This document shows, in pieces, positions 11,856 through 16,032 of a stretch of DNA of 16,032 nt. Made by a program: the position numbers and the translations under genes. Position 1 is the first letter of the stretch. Every line of letters starts with the position of its first letter. This DNA is from UQRS01 sp964481575. Lineage in GTDB: Bacteria > Bacillota > Clostridia > Oscillospirales > Acutalibacteraceae. The notes beneath the pieces were generated by a model. That model was given only the letters and a program-made list of their open reading frames with translations, was not told the origin of the DNA and made no database searches. The stretch lies in contig CAYZTR010000050.1 of NCBI GenBank assembly GCA_964481575.1, positions 1-16,032 of the forward strand. Reading direction: 5' to 3'.

Positions 11856-14800
11856 TTAGGTTTCGTCCACCAGTTCCTCCGGCGTATCCGCAGCGGAATT
11901 GTCAGCAGTGGATTCCGCCAGCTGTGCTATCTCGGTGGCTGCGTCAGGCTGGGAAAACTCCCCAAAAGTGGATGCGTCCCCATCTTCCTCGCTGAACTCC
12001 TCAGGCAGGGCTTCCATGACGGGAGGAATATCCCCCTCCGTCTCCATAGCCTGGTAGTAGGAGCGCATACCGGTTCCGGCCGGTATCAGCTTACCGATAA
12101 TAACATTCTCCTTCAAGCCGAACAGAGGATCTTCCTTGCCCTTGATGGCAGCATCGGTCAGGACACGGGTGGTCTCCTGGAAAGATGCAGCCGACAGGAA
12201 GGATTCTGTGGCCAGCGAAGCCTTGGTAATGCCCAACAAAGTGGGCTGGTAAGTCACCAGGGACAGGCCTTCCTCCCCGGCTTCCATCCGGGCACGGATA
12301 TCCCGGTTGGCAAAATAAATTTCGCCCCGCTCTACCATCTGCCCGGGCAGGAACTCGGTAGAACCGGGATCCTCCACCCGCAACTTACGCATCATCTGAC
12401 GCACAATAATCTCAATGTGCTTATCATTGGGTTCCACACCCTGGGTACGGTAGGACAGCTGCACCTGGTCGATAATGTAATCCTGAACAGCGTCAGGGCC
12501 ATTGACCGCCAGAATGTCAGCAGGTGCAATGGAACCAGCCGTCAGAGGTGCACCTTTCTCCACCGTATCTCCATCTTTGACCACCAGATGATAGTCATAA
12601 GGAATGGTATATTTGCGCTCGTCCATGGTATCAGGATCGGTGTTGGTCACGATAACCACGGTATTCCGTTTCTCGGTAGTCAGACGAACCGTACCGGCGA
12701 TCTCGGTAATGATAGCAGCACGCTTGGGCCGACGAGCTTCAAACAATTCTTCAACACGGGGCAGACCCTGGGTAATATCCTCAGCCGATGCGATACCACC
12801 GGTATGGAAGGTACGCATGGTCAGCTGGGTACCGGGTTCACCAATCGACTGGGCAGCAATGATACCTACGGCCTCACCCACGGGGATCTTTCCGCCGGTG
12901 GCAAGATTGGCGCCGTAGCACTTACGGCAAATACCATGCTTGGCATGGCAGGTAAGGATGGAGCGGATCTTAATGGACTCCACGCCATAATCCTCCACCT
13001 TCTTGGCGTCATCATCGGTAAGCATATGCTCATTATCCATAATCACTTCACCGGTGGCTTCATCCACCAGGTTGTGCAACAGGTAACGGCCGGTCAAACG
13101 CTCGGAGAGCTTCTCCATCACATTATTGCCGTCCTTAATGGCATACACAGTGAGGCCTTCATCTGAACCGCAGTCATCCTCCCGGATAATCACATCCTGG
13201 GAAACATCTACCAAACGCCGGGTCAGGTAACCCGAGTCAGCGGTACGAAGTGCGGTATCTGCCAAACCTTTCCGGGCACCACGGGAGGAAATAAAGTATT
13301 CCTGCACGTTCAAGCCTTCCCGGTAGTTGGCACGAATGGGAACCTCGATAACTTTACCGGAGGTATTGGAAATCAAGCCACGCATACCGGCCAGCTGCCG
13401 GATCTGGTTGATAGAACCACGGGCGCCGGAATCGGCCATCATGAAGATGGGATTGTATTCGTCCAGGTTATCCTTCAGGGCATCGCCGACTTCTTCTGTC
13501 GTGGCGTTCCAAATCTTCACAACAGCTTCGCTGCGCTCGGCCTTGGAAATCAGACCACGGTTATACTGCTTATAAATCTTGTCAATCTTGGATTCAGCAG
13601 CTTCGATCAGTTCCCCTTTCTGGGGCGGAATCACAGCATCGGCCACAGCCACGGTAATCGCACCCTTGGTAGAGTACTTATATCCGGTAGCTTTAATGTT
13701 ATCCAGCACCTCAGAAGTGCGGGTGATTCCGTGGGTCTTAATCACCTTGTCAATGATATTGCCCAGCTGCTTTTTGCCGACCTTGTTGACCTTCCCCTTG
13801 GCATAAAGTCCGATTTCCAGATCCAGCTCATGTCCTTCCTGAGTGCGGTCTACAAATCCGATATCCTGGGGAATGGATTTATTGAAGATAATAAAGCCAA
13901 CCGTAGCGTCAATCAAACGGGTAATAGGAGTACCGTTCTGATCCACACCGTGCATCTGCACTTTAATGGGTGCATGCAGTCCCACCGCACCGTTGTCATA
14001 AGCCAGTAAGGCTTCCTCTTTGCTGGTAAAGACCTTACCGGCGCCGGGTTCGTCCTCCTTGACCAGGGTCAGGTAGTAGGAACCCAGAACCATATCCTGG
14101 GTCGGAACGGTAACAGGCTTGCCGTCCGAGGGCTTCAGCAGGTTGTTGGCGCAAAGCATCAGGAAACGGGCTTCCGCCTGTGCTTCGGCAGACAAAGGCA
14201 CGTGAATAGCCATCTGATCGCCGTCAAAGTCGGCGTTGTAGGCAGTACAGGCCAAGGGGTGCAGCTTCAGAGCACGCCCTTCCACCAGTACAGGCTCAAA
14301 GGCCTGGATACCCAGACGGTGCAGAGTCGGCGCACGGTTCAGAAGAACAGGATGATCCTTAATCACGACCTCCAGCGCATCCCAAACCTCCGGCTTGACC
14401 CGTTCCACTGCCTTCCGGGCAGTCTTAATATTGGTCACTACACCGGTTTCCACCAGCCGCTTCATGACAAAGGGCTTGAACAGTTCCAGCGCCATCTCCC
14501 GGGGCACGCCGCACTGATACATCTTCAGTTCGGGGCCAACCACGATTACCGAACGGCCGGAATAGTCCACACGTTTTCCCAGCAGGTTCTGACGGAACCG
14601 GCCTTGCTTTCCCTTCAGCATGTCGGATAGGGACTTGAGGGCCCGGTTATTGGGGCCGGTGACAGCACGGCCGCGACGGCCATTGTCAATCAGGGCATCC
14701 ACTGCCTCCTGCAACATTCTCTTTTCATTACGGACGATGATATCCGGTGCATGCAGCTCCAGCAACCGTTTTAACCGGTTGTTCCGGTTAATAACACGGC

Positions 14801-15572
14801 GATACAGATCGTTCAGATCGGAGGTAGCAAACCGACCGCCGTCCAGCTGTACCATGGGGCGCAGATCCGGCGGAATCACCGGCAACACATCCAAGACCAT
14901 CCACTCGGGACGGTTGCCGGACAAACGGAAAGCCTCAATGACCTCCAGCCGCTTCAGCAGACGCACACGCTTCTGCCCGTTGGCATCTTCCAGCTCGGCT
15001 TTCAGATCAGCGCTGGTCTGCTCCAGATCAATTTCCTTCAGCAGGGTCTGGATGGCTTCCGCACCCATACCGGCAACAAAATCATCCTCGTATTTTTCCT
15101 TCATATCCCGGTACTGCCGCTCAGAAAGCAACTGCTTTTTCACCAAAGGCGTATCGCCGGGATCAATGACAATATACTGGGAGAAATAGAGCACCTGCTC
15201 CAGGGTTTTTGGGGAAACGTCCAACACAAGACCCATCCGGGAAGGAATGGTCTTGAAATACCAAATGTGGGAAACAGGGGCAGCCAGTTCAATGGAGCCC
15301 ATACGTTCCCGACGCACCTTGGCCCGGGTTACTTCCACACCGCACTTATCGCAAATTTTCCCCTTATAGCGAATGCGCTTGTACTTGCCGCAATGGCATT
15401 CCCAGTCTTTCTGGGGCCCGAAGATCCGCTCACAGAACAGACCGTCCCGCTCGGGCTTTAAGGTGCGGTAATTGATGGTTTCCGGCTTCTTCACTTCCCC
15501 ATGGGACCATTCTCTGATTTTTTCGGGAGAAGCCAATCCGATCTTAATGGATTCAAATTCTAAATTTTCCAT
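11856..15572 (-). CDS. rpoC: DNA-directed RNA polymerase subunit beta'
   Basis: The 1238-residue beta' subunit, which carries the active site of cellular RNA polymerase. Zinc site 1 is C59, C61, C74 and C77 (CHCGKYK to CDKC). The catalytic magnesium loop NADFDGD is at 446-452. Zinc site 2 is C801, C875, C882 and C885 (CHAKHGICRKC). The N-terminus (ESIKIGLASPEKIREWS), the rudder and bridge-helix region (SGARGS, RGLISNTSGK), GEPGTQLTMRTFHTGG in the trigger loop and the C-terminal LLGITKASL are all standard. It ends in an acidic, alanine-rich tail of about 45 residues. The length is normal for Firmicutes, with no large insertion. The ATG has a strong GGGAGG site just behind the rpoB stop, so the two genes are one operon. 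The gene lies convergent with the mobile-element debris. Confidence 0.99.
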   Translation of the reverse strand: MENLEFESIKIGLASPEKIREWSHGEVKKPETINYRTLKPERDGLFCERIFGPQKDWECHCGKYKRIRYKGKICDKCGVEVTRAKVRRERMGSIELAAPVSHIWYFKTIPSRMGLVLDVSPKTLEQVLYFSQYIVIDPGDTPLVKKQLLSERQYRDMKEKYEDDFVAGMGAEAIQTLLKEIDLEQTSADLKAELEDANGQKRVRLLKRLEVIEAFRLSGNRPEWMVLDVLPVIPPDLRPMVQLDGGRFATSDLNDLYRRVINRNNRLKRLLELHAPDIIVRNEKRMLQEAVDALIDNGRRGRAVTGPNNRALKSLSDMLKGKQGRFRQNLLGKRVDYSGRSVIVVGPELKMYQCGVPREMALELFKPFVMKRLVETGVVTNIKTARKAVERVKPEVWDALEVVIKDHPVLLNRAPTLHRLGIQAFEPVLVEGRALKLHPLACTAYNADFDGDQMAIHVPLSAEAQAEARFLMLCANNLLKPSDGKPVTVPTQDMVLGSYYLTLVKEDEPGAGKVFTSKEEALLAYDNGAVGLHAPIKVQMHGVDQNGTPITRLIDATVGFIIFNKSIPQDIGFVDRTQEGHELDLEIGLYAKGKVNKVGKKQLGNIIDKVIKTHGITRTSEVLDNIKATGYKYSTKGAITVAVADAVIPPQKGELIEAAESKIDKIYKQYNRGLISKAERSEAVVKIWNATTEEVGDALKDNLDEYNPIFMMADSGARGSINQIRQLAGMRGLISNTSGKVIEVPIRANYREGLNVQEYFISSRGARKGLADTALRTADSGYLTRRLVDVSQDVIIREDDCGSDEGLTVYAIKDGNNVMEKLSERLTGRYLLHNLVDEATGEVIMDNEHMLTDDDAKKVEDYGVESIKIRSILTCHAKHGICRKCYGANLATGGKIPVGEAVGIIAAQSIGEPGTQLTMRTFHTGGIASAEDITQGLPRVEELFEARRPKRAAIITEIAGTVRLTTEKRNTVVIVTNTDPDTMDERKYTIPYDYHLVVKDGDTVEKGAPLTAGSIAPADILAVNGPDAVQDYIIDQVQLSYRTQGVEPNDKHIEIIVRQMMRKLRVEDPGSTEFLPGQMVERGEIYFANRDIRARMEAGEEGLSLVTYQPTLLGITKASLATESFLSAASFQETTRVLTDAAIKGKEDPLFGLKENVIIGKLIPAGTGMRSYYQAMETEGDIPPVMEALPEEFSEEDGDASTFGEFSQPDAATEIAQLAESTADNSAADTPEELVDET

Positions 15573-15580
15573 CGTTGTTA

Positions 15581-15586
15581 CCTCCC
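15581..15586 (-). promoter_or_regulatory. Ribosome binding site of rpoC
   Basis: GGGAGG on the minus strand, 8 nt before the ATG at 15570-15572 and within the 18-nt rpoB-rpoC gap. Confidence 0.85.
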
Positions 15587-15590
15587 TGTA

Positions 15591-16032
15591 TTATTCTTCG
15601 TCGCCATCATCAAAATCGGCAGCAGTACCGTTCTCAACAATATCTTGCTCCTCGAAAATAGGCTCGCCATTCTCATCCTCGGTGCTAAAGCCGGCCAGAT
15701 TATCAGCAACCACCGGCTCATCAAAATTCTTAGGCATATTAAGACCCAGCTCTTCATCCTCATCATAGGTCTGCTTCAGGTCGATCTCGTTCTTATCCTT
15801 ATCCAGCACCTTGATATCCAGACCCAGAGCCTGCAATTCCTTAATCAATACCTTGAAGGACTCAGGCACACCGGGCTTAGGCACGTTCTGCCCCTTGACG
15901 ATAGCCTCGTAGGTCTTAACACGACCCACCACGTCATCCGACTTCACAGTCAGGATCTCCTGCAGAGTGTAAGCGGCGCCGTAAGCTTCCAGAGCCCAAA
16001 CTTCCATTTCACCAAACCGCTGGCCACCGAAC
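15591..16032 (-). CDS. rpoB: DNA-directed RNA polymerase subunit beta, 3' end only
   Basis: The last 146 codons of the beta subunit; the gene runs off the right edge. The first readable residues, FGGQRFGEMEVWALEAYGAA, and the following TLQEILTVKSDDVVGR are the near-invariant C-terminal beta segment that packs against beta'. Then come KTYEAIVKG and a variable acidic tail (DEDEELGLNMPKNFDEP to FDDGDEE). The methionine at 16005-16007 is internal, because the frame stays open upstream of it. The gene is co-transcribed with rpoC. Confidence 0.98.
   Translation of the reverse strand, partial: FGGQRFGEMEVWALEAYGAAYTLQEILTVKSDDVVGRVKTYEAIVKGQNVPKPGVPESFKVLIKELQALGLDIKVLDKDKNEIDLKQTYDEDEELGLNMPKNFDEPVVADNLAGFSTEDENGEPIFEEQDIVENGTAADFDDGDEE

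Noticed and set aside
12417..13166. 249-codon open frame opposite rpoC
   Set aside because: rpoC is unmistakable over this stretch and the antisense frame shows no family features.

Overview
The window looks like chromosome from a Firmicutes gut or rumen Clostridia (Oscillospiraceae/Ruminococcaceae-like). The reasons are the rpoB-rpoC pair, clean GGAGG-type ribosome binding sites, secreted proteins with type I dockerins of the LSV-x-DVVLLRK kind, and debris of conjugative-element genes of the sort common in these bacteria. This placement is inference; there is no rRNA in the window.

Layout: (1) 1-1026, AT-rich, minus strand: a class I SAM-dependent methyltransferase whose C-terminal DUF3795-like cysteine-rich domain is cut by an in-frame TAA. 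The rest of the domain is still readable down to base 106. (2) 1041-1400: intergenic, with a hairpin, a 46-codon minus-strand reading frame that looks like mobile-element debris, and copy A of a 44-bp repeat. (3) 1434-10723, plus strand: three large genes for secreted proteins. The first is a 1517-residue GH31 glycosidase with two CBM35-like modules and a dockerin. The second is a 701-residue protein with a GH43/GH32-like beta-propeller, a Pro-Glu linker and a dockerin. The third is a 750-residue protein with the same N-terminal domain as the second, no recognisable enzyme module and no dockerin. (4) 10784-11855: a decayed mobile-element segment with several strong hairpins, a frameshifted helix-turn-helix gene, a perfect 12-bp hairpin, and copy B of the 44-bp repeat. 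(5) 11856-16032, minus strand: rpoC complete and the 3' end of rpoB, 18 nt apart in the usual operon order.

The three secreted proteins appear to form a glycan-handling set. Genes two and three share about 75 bp of nearly identical upstream sequence, the same TTG-start arrangement and a homologous N-terminal domain, so they arose by tandem duplication. The GH31 gene has a weaker version of the same upstream sequence, which suggests joint control. The dockerins imply attachment to a cohesin scaffold encoded elsewhere. The set is bracketed by 44-bp direct repeats embedded in mobile-element debris, so it may have been brought in or rearranged by an integrative element next to rpoBC. That last point is inference.
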